DNA of 64,000 nt from Phlebopus portentosus (taxonomy: Eukaryota; Basidiomycota; Agaricomycetes; Boletales; Boletinellaceae). The translations under genes and the position numbers were made by a program. Under the pieces are notes generated by a model, which did not search any database, was not told the DNA's origin, and was given only the letters and a program-made list of their open reading frames with translations. Numbering within the stretch: position 1 is the stretch's first letter; each line of letters starts with the position of its first letter. This document shows, one piece after another, positions 24,000-33,535 of the stretch. The stretch lies in NCBI GenBank assembly GCA_037892935.1, contig JAYXKI010000007.1:744001-808000 (forward strand). The letters run 5' to 3'.

Positions 24000-24324
24000 A
24001 CCCAGTTTTCTACGTAGGCGATCGGAGAGAAAATGCAATTGAATACGATTGACTGCCCAGACATCAAAGGTATGTTTTACATGCGATCCGGACTCTTAAC
24101 ATCACCGAAACATAACCTTCCGGTGCCTCACGAGCCGGTGTTTTATCTCTCCACGTCAATCTAGTCCTAGTAACTTCTGGTCATTGGGAAATTTCGATTT
24201 TCAATCAAGTATATGTCATCTTGTAGTTAATTTGTATCAGAATAATCAATGAAGGTATAGTTGCATTAAGAAACCTGACATTTGTAATGTATTTACGACT
24301 CTACGAATTCGACTGAACATACCC

Positions 24325-25402
24325 CTACTCATTCCAAGTCGAAACTCCCTCCATATCGCGGAACGTATCAGTTCTCATTTTAATGATCCATTTCTCTGTA
24401 TCACTTGCCAAGTCAACATTTTCTGCACAATTCTTTCGGCACTCAAGCGACATGCCTGGTTTTGGCAGATCATCTATCCATCCACGCAGTTGGTCCAGCG
24501 AGACTCGTACGGTATCGTCATAGTGAAGGAGTCGGTTTGCTATTTGGGCCCACCAAAGTTGTGTCCAGGACTGCTCGCAGACCTTTGCATTGGTGCAAGA
24601 AGGATGTTGATGAAATGGCGGCGGATGGATGGCTACGCGTTTGTAATGTAGCTCCAGTTGCTCGCGAGTTGTTGCAACAATCAAAATAGTTTTATCCCCA
24701 ATCAACTCTTTTTGTGGGGGAACCAGGTAGCTTAGGAGAGTCCAAATAAGTGCTTCAAACGATTTGCCTATCCAGGCTTCGACGCGATGTGTTTTCGCAC
24801 GGATAAAGCCATTTATCTCGTGTATATTCAGTTTGGTGAGGTTGCGGATGGTCCACTTGCGTGCCTGTGGAACGTCATACCGTGTGGAGAGATCGAGTAC
24901 GTTGATCAGTTTTTCTGCACTTTCTGTAATTTCTTCTTGGATTCTTCAGAAAGTTAGCTTCAGCTCATTTGTTTCAAATGCTTGAATAAGGCTTACTGAA
25001 ATAGCAACGTGTCCATCAAGTTAGAAAGTTTCTCAGCCGACATCCCCAAAAAAGCCTCGATCGAGCATGACTCAGAGTTTGCATGGAGACTTTCTTCCAA
25101 ATGTGCCAGTACAGGTAGCGTGAACATCATATGAAAGAATGGTGAATGAGCACTCAGAAGTGATTTGTGTACTGTGAATAGGATTTTCTTTGTCGGATCA
25201 CTGTCTGTAATGGCCTATTTGCATAGTTAGAGGGTACTCAAAAACAGAAATCCTAGCGCACTTGTATGTATAGATTACCATCTGACCAGAAGTGGCGTTC
25301 GTGCCTCTCTACTGTCATCTCAATCAAATTTTCCGGCACTTCATTCTCGTCGTGGAACTCAGTGGGAATACCTGGTGCATGGTTTTCGCTGTATCTGCTC
25401 AT
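24325..25402 (-). CDS. BTB/POZ-domain protein
   Basis: Exons on the minus strand are 25262-25402, 24997-25214 and 24325-24943, giving 325 aa with all phases closing. The N-terminal half reads HERHFWSDGNLYIQAITDSD, then FTVHKSLLSAHSPFFHMMFT, the classic BTB fold entry (FW--DG...F-VHKSLL--HSP-F). Helical text follows, with a typical BTB second half (EKLINVLDLSTRYDVPQARK). The C-terminal region is Trp/Cys-containing (CEQSWTQLWWAQIANRLLHY). BTB proteins mediate dimerisation or act as Cullin-3 adaptors. Agaricomycetes carry large lineage-specific sets of this type, so a specific role cannot be given. It is divergent from the integrase relic, with only 135 bp between the starts. Confidence 0.85.
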
Positions 25403-25537
25403 GCTGACAACTGCAGAGGGAATAGCTGTGGGTAGGGGAAGCTTGGTGACGCTTGAGGTACAGGGAAAAGGATGAGGTCGTGCGATCTTGGCAATTTAGT
25501 CTCGGCAAGGTTTCGACTTGCTTACGACACCCCACCA

Positions 25538-27410
25538 TGGAATTCCCTGCGATACCAAATCTGTTGGCCTATCCGGTGCCTACTGTGCAAGCTTATGAGC
25601 TGTTGGAGCGAACATACGAGCGAGCACGGTATCTCCTTCGTCAACATTTGGACCTTTGCGCCACCGTGCACAACTAGACATCATTGGACAGCGAGCAGCC
25701 CCTCTTCTGAATGCACTCTACCGACAGATACCAACTGGAGAAATTCCAGCTTTTTGGGTTGAAAATCTTTTGAAAGTGTATGCAAATTTCACCAGTAATC
25801 TGAAAGTGACCATGCAAGCCGGAAGTCAAAGGTATGATAGATACATGATTTTCAGTAATACATGCCTTTGAATTTCATAAATAGGGATGTGTTAGACAGA
25901 ATAACCTTGGCTCCGGTTAGAATTGTTCACACCCATCTTTTTGGTCGCCCCAGAAAGGTGATTAGCAGGACATTCTTGAACTTGGTGCAGAAGGCCAACA
26001 GAAGTCTCACTGATGCCCAAGTTGCAAGACTGACAAAGATGTCGGCGAAGACAGTCGCGAACTACCGAAAGCTGTATGGTATTAGGAAGCAATATTCTGG
26101 AATTTCTGATCAGCATTTGGACGGCATTGTGAGGCGGTATATGCAGAAGAAACCTGACGCTGAAATCCGTTACGTATGGGCCCATCCTCGTTCCCGAAAT
26201 GTGAAGTTGTAAAGGCGAAGGGTTATCGATTCACTGATTCGGGTGGATAGAGTTGGAGAAGTTCTCAGAAATCAATGACAAATCATAAGAAGGCCTTATA
26301 AATCGTTACGTCCCAATTATTTGTGGCATTGTGATGGCCATCACAAGTTGATTCGATGGGGCATAGTTATTCATGGCTTTATTAATGGATTTTGTCGAAC
26401 TGTGAGTTTGATTGAAAGTGATTCCTTTTTACTAGACATTAACCCTTGTATCAACAGATAACGGGTTTGCGTGCCAACAACAATAATAAGGCACAAACTG
26501 TCGTCAAACTTTTCCTGGACGCTACCAGGTCCTATGACATTCCATCAAGAGTCAGAGGGGATAGAGGTGGAGAAAATATAGATGTCGCAAGACTGATGAT
26601 TTTTCTTTGTGGAGAAAATCGCGCATCTTTTATCTGGGGAACGTAAGGATCTTTCTTCGCTCTTCTGAACTTTTATTTACCTGTTAGCTAGATCTACACG
26701 GAATACAAGAATTGAGCGCTTTTGGGTGGAGGTTGGAAAGCAGTTCGTACGCCGCTGGAAGGCATTTTTTCAGCGCCTGGAGGACTTACATGGATTGGAC
26801 ATTGATAACACTCAACATCTCTGGCTTCTTCACAAGTTGTTCTTGCCGAACATAAATGATGACTGCAAGATGTTTCGAAGAGAGTGGAATGCCCACGCAT
26901 GCAGGGGGAGCTCCACATTAAATCAAAACCCAAATGTAAGACAATAGCTGCACCATGCATTCTGTCATTAACCTCAATTTAGGTTCTTCGCCTCCAGGGA
27001 ATCATTTGACATGGTGCATATGATGAGGACTGTGACAAGCTGTCTCCAGAGCAGGTCCGAGAGATATGCAATCAACACTTCGGGCAGATTGAGAACAATG
27101 AGCACGACCTACATGTAGAGTCAGTACAACGAGGTTTCCATTCTTTGATCCCCAGACAGAGGACATCTTTTTTGACTTTGTCAGGGATGCTATGGAGCGA
27201 GGGATAATGCCACGAGGTTTCGGGATTCATCAGGAAGAGTGGGGAGATAACGGGTATTCCACTGGAGAGATTCTAAAACTCGGAAAGAACCGAGAGGTAC
27301 TTATTGCTTTGCCTGTAGAGATTTGGTTTGAAAGAGCTTTGCTGTTGGCTAGAGGATTGTATGTCATGCTACGAATTCAGGAAGGAGATCTGGAGCTTCA
27401 ATTGCAGTGA
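25538..27410 (+). pseudogene. rve/DDE integrase-core transposase relic
   Basis: The frame starts MEFPAIPNLLAYPVPTVQAY and shifts near 25660. It then reads through GRPRKVISRTFLNLVQ and a helix-turn-helix-like LTDAQVARLTKMSAKTVANY. The catalytic core follows: YLWHCDGHHKLIRWGIVIHG (first Asp), RVRGDRGGEN (second Asp) and NTRIERFWVEVGKQF (Glu), with 34 residues between the second Asp and Glu. This integrase family is common in basidiomycete genomes. Introns are conserved (25832-25885, about 26401-26458, 26645-26696, 26937-26982). In-frame stops TAA at 26210, TGA after VLRNQ near 26278 and TGA after LQGII near 27007, plus a frameshift near 27137, inactivate it. Each stop is one C-to-T step from CAA or CGA. 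Confidence 0.85.
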
Positions 27411-28080
27411 TAGATATTTTATGTCAAGTAGTTCTGAAGATATGCGAGTCAGTTTTTTCAGCTAGGGATTAACAATGGATGCCATTTATCATCATTGCAA
27501 AACTTCAGACTGTGTATAGCAGTGACTTTTTTCCGATGTATAAATATGCTCTTTTATCTTAGTCACTCCTGGATGGTGAGAATCTGGCTAAATCTGATAC
27601 TAATACCTCATAAGCAGGTCAAATGTGTTCAAATAAACGCATTTATTTCACTGTCAGTATTAATTTAGGTCTTACTAAAATGCTGATGAAGGTCAAGTCA
27701 GGTATAACCTGCCGCGACGCTTTTTCCACTGGAAAAAGCGTCGCAAAAATCACGTGCCCAATGGCATGTGCATGCCATTGTAAGTCGCGCAAATCTCACA
27801 TGCTTTTAATTTACTCAAATAGTACATCAAGTGATCCCTTCACGATCACAAATTGTTACATGATGCGGATTTATTATAGGTATTTATCATGTGATCATTA
27901 ACTGATCACATAATTGTCACACCATTTTTATATGACGTTAATCTTCCATATACATGCGTCATATGATCATTTTATGACCACATGAAGTTAATTTGTCTGC
28001 AAATTTTCGTTTCACGAAATTGTTTAACAAAGGGGGGGAAGGGAACCGCCCCCCCTTTTTCTGCGTCACATGAAGTAAAA
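27411..28080. other. AT-rich flank with palindrome copy 7 and many TGATCA-like sites
   Basis: Downstream of the integrase relic. It contains the palindrome at 27713, a short hairpin CAATGGCATG/CATGCCATTG at 27760-27781 and repeated TGATCA/CATGTGATCA words at 27830-27990. No gene is seen. Confidence 0.5.
27713..27745. repeat. 33-bp palindrome family, copy 7
   Basis: CGCGACGCTTTTTCC, central ACT, GGAAAAAGCGTCGCA, followed by AAAATCACGTGCCC. Confidence 0.9.
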
Positions 28081-28520
28081 TTACTGTATTTAGCTACTAT
28101 ACTATTCAGGGGGGGGTGGACATAATTTTTTCCTCATCGGTACACCATACTTACTATGGTGTACCGATGAGGGAAAAATTATTTCCCTCCCCCCCTAAAT
28201 AGTATAGTAGCTAAATTCAGTAATTTAGTATGGTGTACCGATGAGGAAAAAATTATGTGATAGTATCTTGACGCGCAAAACCTACGGACAGGTGCGCGGC
28301 AGTCAGGTGATCAGAGGTGATCGACGGGATACTAAGCGGGATACTGATCGCGTCGATCACCTCTGATCACCTGATTGCCGCGCACCTGTCCGTAGGTTTT
28401 GCGCGTCAAGATACTATCACATAATTTTTTCCTCATCGGTACACCATACTAAATTACTGAATTTAGCTACTATACTATTTAGGGGGGAGGGAAATAATTT
28501 TTCCCTCATCGGTACACCAT
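28081..28520. repeat. nested foldback: 365-bp palindrome plus a further inverted arm
   Basis: The segment 28156-28520 is an almost perfect palindrome centred near 28338, with about 180-bp arms running from ATGGTGTACCGATGAGGG to its complement CCCTCATCGGTACACCAT. The block 28081-28150 is a third arm, inverted relative to 28156-28222 around a centre near 28152. The arms contain a poly-G/C tract (GGGGGGAGGG) and the motif TGACGCGCAAAACCTACGG. It would form a long cruciform. No coding frame crosses it. Confidence 0.9.
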
Positions 28521-28640
28521 AGATCAGGGGTGATCGACGCGATCAGTATCCCGCTCCGATACCGATCGCGTCGATCACCTTTGATCACCTGACTGCCGCG
28601 CACCCGTCCGTAGGTTTTGCGCGTCAAGATACTATCATGT
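28521..28640. repeat. smaller related hairpin with the GCCGCGCA motif
   Basis: GGTGATCGACGCGATC pairs with GATCGCGTCGATCACC around 28550. The motif TGACTGCCGCGCACCCGTCC and GTAGGTTTTGCGCGTCA then repeats the arm sequence of the neighbouring large palindrome. Confidence 0.85.
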
Positions 28641-29905
28641 GATCCCTCTCCTCTGGCTCCCTCTTTTCACTCGCACTTTTCTCCTCCACAACAGATCCGC
28701 TTGCCCAGAAAAATTCGCAGAGGTGTAATTCAGCAATTTACATGTGCCTATGCCAATTGTTTTGCATAAAACTGACCAGTTTTTTAAAAAATGCAGAGAA
28801 ACAGTATTCTCCACTGAGTCCCATGCTCTCGGGAATCTCAGTAATTTTTATACCTTGCTACATTAGGGCGTTTCTTATATTCCCAGCTAAGCTTCTTGAA
28901 TTTTTCCGTCCCAGATTTCGACGTGGTTAATTGTTATGGCCATCGTGACAATCAGTGAAAAGAAGAATTTCACCATATATCACGCTACAAAAAATCGATA
29001 TTTTTTTTGTGAAAGCGCAACGGGCGTGGCAAGTACATGTCCCAGCCTGCTTGATTTTTTTCAGGCAAAAAAAACCGATGTTGTGGCTCTCTACAGAGGG
29101 AGAGGGAGTGATATCACCCCTGGTCACCTGACTGCCGCGCACTCATCCGTAAGTTTTGCGCGTCGATTCCCATTCTTGATAAGCCATATTCAGCTCAGCA
29201 ATATGGCATCAAAATTCTCATGACTGTGCAATATTCAATGAACATCATTGCTGATTTCTTTCGAGGGCATGATGGCTCATGATTTTTTCCATTGGATCCT
29301 GCGTCTTGAGTCCAGATCGCCAATAAATTTCTTGTCAACATCACTAGCAAATATCTCTATGGATCCGATATTTGTGAGAAAGTCCGGGACTTTGAGTTCA
29401 TATGCTTCATTCTCCTTCCAGTAGACAGCTATACCATTGTGTTCTTCAAATGGATTGTATCTGAGGGGACAGTCTTCTTCCCAGGGATACAGTAGGCTGA
29501 GCATCTTTAGGCTCAAACTCTACAGTAAAGCCACTGCTACTTGCTAAGTGCTTAATTCACGGGACCTTCACAGGCCGGTGCTTCTGGAAGTTGATCGGTG
29601 TGGTCGCATGTGATGTAATAGAAGTACTCCAGCTTTGATCCCCGATAGTATTTCAACCAATTCCCAACTCTATTGCTGTTTGCCTCTGGCTTTTGCTAAC
29701 CGGAAAGACGTCAGTGAATGCATGAAATGTGGCCGCTGTTTGGTAAAATGCAACATTCTATATGGAATATATTTTTTCCATCGCTTATCGGCTAGACAGG
29801 CTATAATATTTTTCGGCAATTTCCTTTTTTTTTGTCCTGGTCGCTTAAGTTTCTCCCCCCCCCCAGCACCTTCTCTATCGCTCTCGTTCACTTCCTATCG
29901 ACAGA
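28641..29905. other. upstream flank of the 807-aa gene with decayed coding-like sequence
   Basis: Mostly noncoding. A minus-strand frame at 29277-29516 (LLYPWEEDCPLRYNPFEEHN, AVYWKENEAYELKVPDF and on) looks protein-derived and is preceded by broken pieces such as SGFTVEFEPKDAQP, probably a decayed exon of unknown family. A poly-C tract at 29858-29866 precedes the start of the next gene. Confidence 0.35.
29122..29166. repeat. GCCGCGCA-motif repeat, left copy near the 807-aa gene
   Basis: GGTCACCTGACTGCCGCGCA, then CTCATCCGTAAGTTTTGCGCGTC. It matches the arm motif of the 28-kb foldback and the tandem pair at 33145-33235. Confidence 0.8.
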
Positions 29906-32578
29906 ATGGCTTTTTACCCTGCCATCCTCCCCCCAGAGTTTCATGCGCTAGAAAATCTCAAGCCCTACAGAGTGCATTCCAAATGCCCAGGTGCTGCCAC
30001 CGGTGAAGGAGAACTGGGGGATCCTTATGTGGATCAAAATGGGTATGCGTTCCAGATGGTGTGTGCAAATAATCCCTTCTTAGAGTTCTTGTCCTAATGA
30101 AACATAGTGCAAATCCTGCAACCTAGGACTAAAGCACTTCCCCAACAGAGCCAGCTACAACAGGACACCGGAGGACTTGTCGAGATTTCTGATAAAGCCA
30201 CCACAGAACGCAAAGGCCGGCGAGAATCGAAATTGTGCAAGATCTGGTTGCCGCAAGGTGCCAAATAAGCTCTGTGCATACAAGATGTGCATTGGGTGTT
30301 GTGCACAAAAGATGAAGAGCGACGATGACTGGCAATGCTCCATACACCTGAAGCAGGCAGACAGAAATGCCAAAAAGATTGGACTTGAATCAGTTGACGC
30401 AGGCCACCCCTCAGGTACCATCACTTCTGGCAGGGAATTGGGACCATCAGGTACAAGCACCAGTACTCTTCAAGCCTCCCAAGGTAGATCCTTAGCGGTC
30501 CCCATCTCTGAGGATTGGCTCAAGGTCCTTACCGATCAGTACAGTACGAGGAAGGACTTAACCCAGCTGCAGTTGACCATGATACTGCCAGTGAGTCAAC
30601 AAAATATTGTACAAGGCCTACTGTATATCTAATTGAATTTAGCCAGAGCCAACTGTGGACAGAATGATGATAAAGGCCCGGAAAGCTGAGGCTCTTACCA
30701 TATCGCAGATGGTGGAGGATAATCCAGCGCAGCCACTCTTGGACTTTCTCCACCTAGATTCCATGTCATCTTCTCTATATTTCTTCAATGGTGTGGACTG
30801 GGTTCGTGTGGGAATGGACATTAGCCTCGCAATTGGACCAAACAAAATGCTTCTATTCTGTGGACTGGAGGTTGTCAAAGAAGATTTATGGCAGCTGGAT
30901 AACTGGCAAGAGATTCTTTCCTGCCACCGCTTTTTGCCCAAACGTCCGGGCCCTCCCATTCTGTCTCCCAGAAAGGCTAAACGTCTTCAGGCTAGCACAT
31001 TATTTGGCATGGGATCCCCTTCCGACAGTGTGGCCTCCAGCTCCATCCCCTCACGCCCCTCCAGCTCCATCCCCTCACGCCCCTCCAGCTCTATCCCCTC
31101 ACGCCCCTCCAGCTCCATCCCCCCACCACCCTCCAGCTCTATCCTCTCATCCCCCTCCAGCTCCATCCCCCCACCCCCCTCCAAAACCTCTTCAACCAAA
31201 TCTGGCCTTATCGAACAGCCTGAAACCATGCGGAAGTTTCCTGGCGACTATCTGGTGTCAGAATTGGTTACAAGAAACTCAGAGTTGGCATCCAAGAAGA
31301 GGCACAAAATTCCCATTCAAAGGTCCTTCTCTGAGGTCTTTGATGGGAATACCTATCACAAGTCTACAATGTGGGATTTTCAAAGGGTTATCGGCAACAA
31401 AGACAACTGTCTGACCCAGGAGCATCATGATCATTTGATTTCTACCCACTGGGATGAACCATACCCACTCTTTCTGATGGCAAGGAGAAAGACACTCCGA
31501 ACCAAAGCAGACGCCATCAAATCATCTTCTGCTTCCACCAGTCCTCATCCATACCCCATACCTTTTCCACTATCCATGGAAGACAGGCCCCTTATAGTCG
31601 AAAAAGCTGCTCCAAGGAAGTCCCCAATTGACTCGCAGCTGGAGAATTTCAAGGAGGACCTTGTAGAGATAAAGTAAGTCACTATGGCCTGCCAGCTAGC
31701 AAGCTTGCTCACATCTTGAAGCTTATCAACATGCCCCCGGTGTCGAGCTGACTTGCCTGCCGACCCTTCCAGCAAACTGCTGAAGATGCTTGCAGATTAC
31801 GAGGATACTGAAATGTTGAACTCTATCAAGGATGGTCCCCATCCCACCTGTTTACAGCACAGGCTCGAAGCTGCATTGGAGAAGGGATGGCAGAAAATAA
31901 AGGACTGGGATGCTTTTGCAGATAGGGTCCAGACATTCATTGTAGGAGATGAATTTTGCAGTTGGCTGGAGGATCCATCTGGACTTCTCTCCTTTCAAAA
32001 ACATCTACAATCACGAAATGGAAAGGCAAAGGATAGAGACAGAGCCTTGACTGGATAGTGAGTTTTCTGGATTTCTTCGAGAGCTTACCTAATTCTTGTC
32101 TGTTAGTTTTGGGGATCCAGCAGCAGAGATAATAACTGCTTTGCTGAACATTTCCAAACCTGAAATACCAAGATATCATTTGCAATACCCAGAGCTTCTG
32201 ACAAATATTCTTGTGCCTGAGATCTGTGCATGTTTTATTGCACAGGATTTCTTGGTTGATATTGAAACAGCACATACAATACTGGAGGATAGCGATACGT
32301 TTGGGGCTTCCTCATATAGTCCTAATGAAGCAGAAGGTGTCCTAAAGAAAATAGTCAAAGGCCTCTATATCCAGTCATTCGGTGCAGACACTCATTCACC
32401 AGGTCTGACGGCTAAGGTGCTAAAGGTTTGTCCCTTTGATTGTCCTTCATATCATGCTTCTTACTGGTACTTGAAGCAGTCCAAATCAGAGGTCATTGAT
32501 CTATCATCAGATGAGGAGTGTAACTACAAAATATCCTACCTTGATGGAACAATTTTGGTTGATATTGACGACGACTAG
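29906..32578 (+). CDS. 807-residue cysteine-cluster protein with C-terminal SIM-like motif
   Basis: Exons 29906-30058, 30108-30590, 30643-31673, 31773-32057 and 32107-32578 close in phase to 807 aa. Near the N-terminus lies CKSCNLGLKHF and then a dense cluster CARSGCRKVPNKLCAYKMC plus IGCC, QC and IH (C-x4-C-x6-C-x4-C-x2-CC-x11-C-x2-H), a likely zinc-binding module. A Ser/Pro tract of repeated SSSIPSRP/SSSIPPPP units follows (about residues 335-395, encoded by near-exact DNA repeats at 31030-31185). The C-terminus has EVIDLSSDEE, a canonical-looking SUMO-interaction motif (hydrophobic core then acidic/phosphorylatable), and ends DIDDD. I do not know a named family. The gene is intact amid degraded elements and flanked by GCCGCGCA repeats, so a mobile-element association is possible. 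Confidence 0.7.
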
Positions 32579-32689
32579 GTGACTAAGTCTTCTCATATAC
32601 AGCCAAGATATTGTTCAACATGCATTTCATGGTGCTTTTAGGTCTAATGGCTTGTGCTGGTTCTGGGCTGCTTAAGAGTCACTGCTGCC

Positions 32690-32960
32690 TCACCTTCCCT
32701 TCCAACTATTGTCACTCTTTACCATCTTTCTTTTAATTATTTCCCCTTATTTTCTCTTCCAACTATTGTCACTCCTTTGCATCCTTCTCTGGACTATTAT
32801 CACTCCTTCAGTTTTATACTTTCTTTTAATGTTATTGTCACTCCTTTACCTTCTCTTTGGACTAGTGTTTGATACCTTATATCTATTTTAACTTTCATTC
32901 CAACTACCGTCGCTCCTTGGCCTCCAACTATTGTCGCTCCTTCTCCAACTATTCACTCCT
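32690..32960. repeat. degenerate pyrimidine-rich tandem repeat in the 3' flank
   Basis: The phrase CCAACTATTGTCACTCCTT recurs about six times with variation (CTATTATCACTCC, CTACCGTCGCTCC, CTATTGTCGCTCC). It follows the stop of the 807-aa gene and might form its 3' untranslated region. Confidence 0.7.
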
Positions 32961-33144
32961 TCAATTATCTTCTCCCTTTCCTTCTCAGTCTCTTTCAAGT
33001 TTTGACTCTCCTTTGGCTTCCACTTATAGCTCCCATAATTTTCAATATTTTTATGTTACATAGTCGAATTGAGTACTGTGTTAACTATAGATTTTGCGTA
33101 AAAGTTGAACAGGTATAAGTCACATGGCCGTCGCCGCGCGCGCC

Positions 33145-33235
33145 GGTCACGTGATTACCGCCGCGCATTGCTCAATGAGATTTGTGCGTCAGTCACGTGA
33201 TCGCTGCCGCGCATTGCTCAATGAGGTTTGTGCGC
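33145..33235. repeat. GCCGCGCA-motif repeat, two tandem copies right of the 807-aa gene
   Basis: Two units of about 46 bp, each with GTCACGTGAT, GCCGCGCATTGCTCAATGAG and TTTGTGCG, in direct orientation and in the same orientation as the copy at 29122. Confidence 0.8.
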
Positions 33236-33297
33236 CGGTCGCATGAAATATGGAACTCGGCAATATTAATCTTAATCACTGCATTACATGGATTTTA

Positions 33298-33535
33298 TAA
33301 CACATGTCTGTGTAGTCTTTAATATATGGGCTATTACAAACCTACAAAAAATGTTGTTTTAATCCACAAAATTTTTCTTTGTAGTATGACCTAGAAATTA
33401 TGGAAATTTATATATTGGTGTCTTAGTGCACATCAACTTGTAGATTTGCCTAGATGACCTATGGGATTGGACAAGATATTGCTAGCTGATATAGGCTACT
33501 CTACACGGATCTATGCGAAAATGTATGCGATCAGG
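33298..33535. mobile_element. putative non-autonomous element with CTGTGTAG ends, copy B
   Basis: It starts TAACACATGTCTGTGTAG and ends near CTCTACACGGATCTATG. Order and spacing of internal words (CTACAAAA, TTTGTAGTATGA, TGTAGATTTGCCTAG) parallel copy A at 8374-8710. The assignment is tentative. Confidence 0.4.

Larger units (their letters stand above)
23150..24250. repeat. three degenerate tandem units, each centred on the 33-bp palindrome
   Basis: Palindromes at 23222, 23542 and 23967 share flanks: an upstream block with CACTACTC, ACCA-----GCATA, TTCAGT and AATAATCACG, and a downstream block with GGCGATCGGAGA, AATGCAAT, GACTGC and GAAACAT--CCTTCCG. Spacing is 320 and 425 bp. The units look like old tandem duplications or multiple insertions of the same element. 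Confidence 0.7.

Noticed and set aside
25538..27410. KDZ (Kyakuja-Dileera-Zisupton) transposase
   Set aside because: The core motifs (HCDGHHKLI, RGDRGGEN, NTRIERFW with 34-residue spacing) fit an rve-type integrase. No KDZ Cys-cluster or C-terminal features are present.
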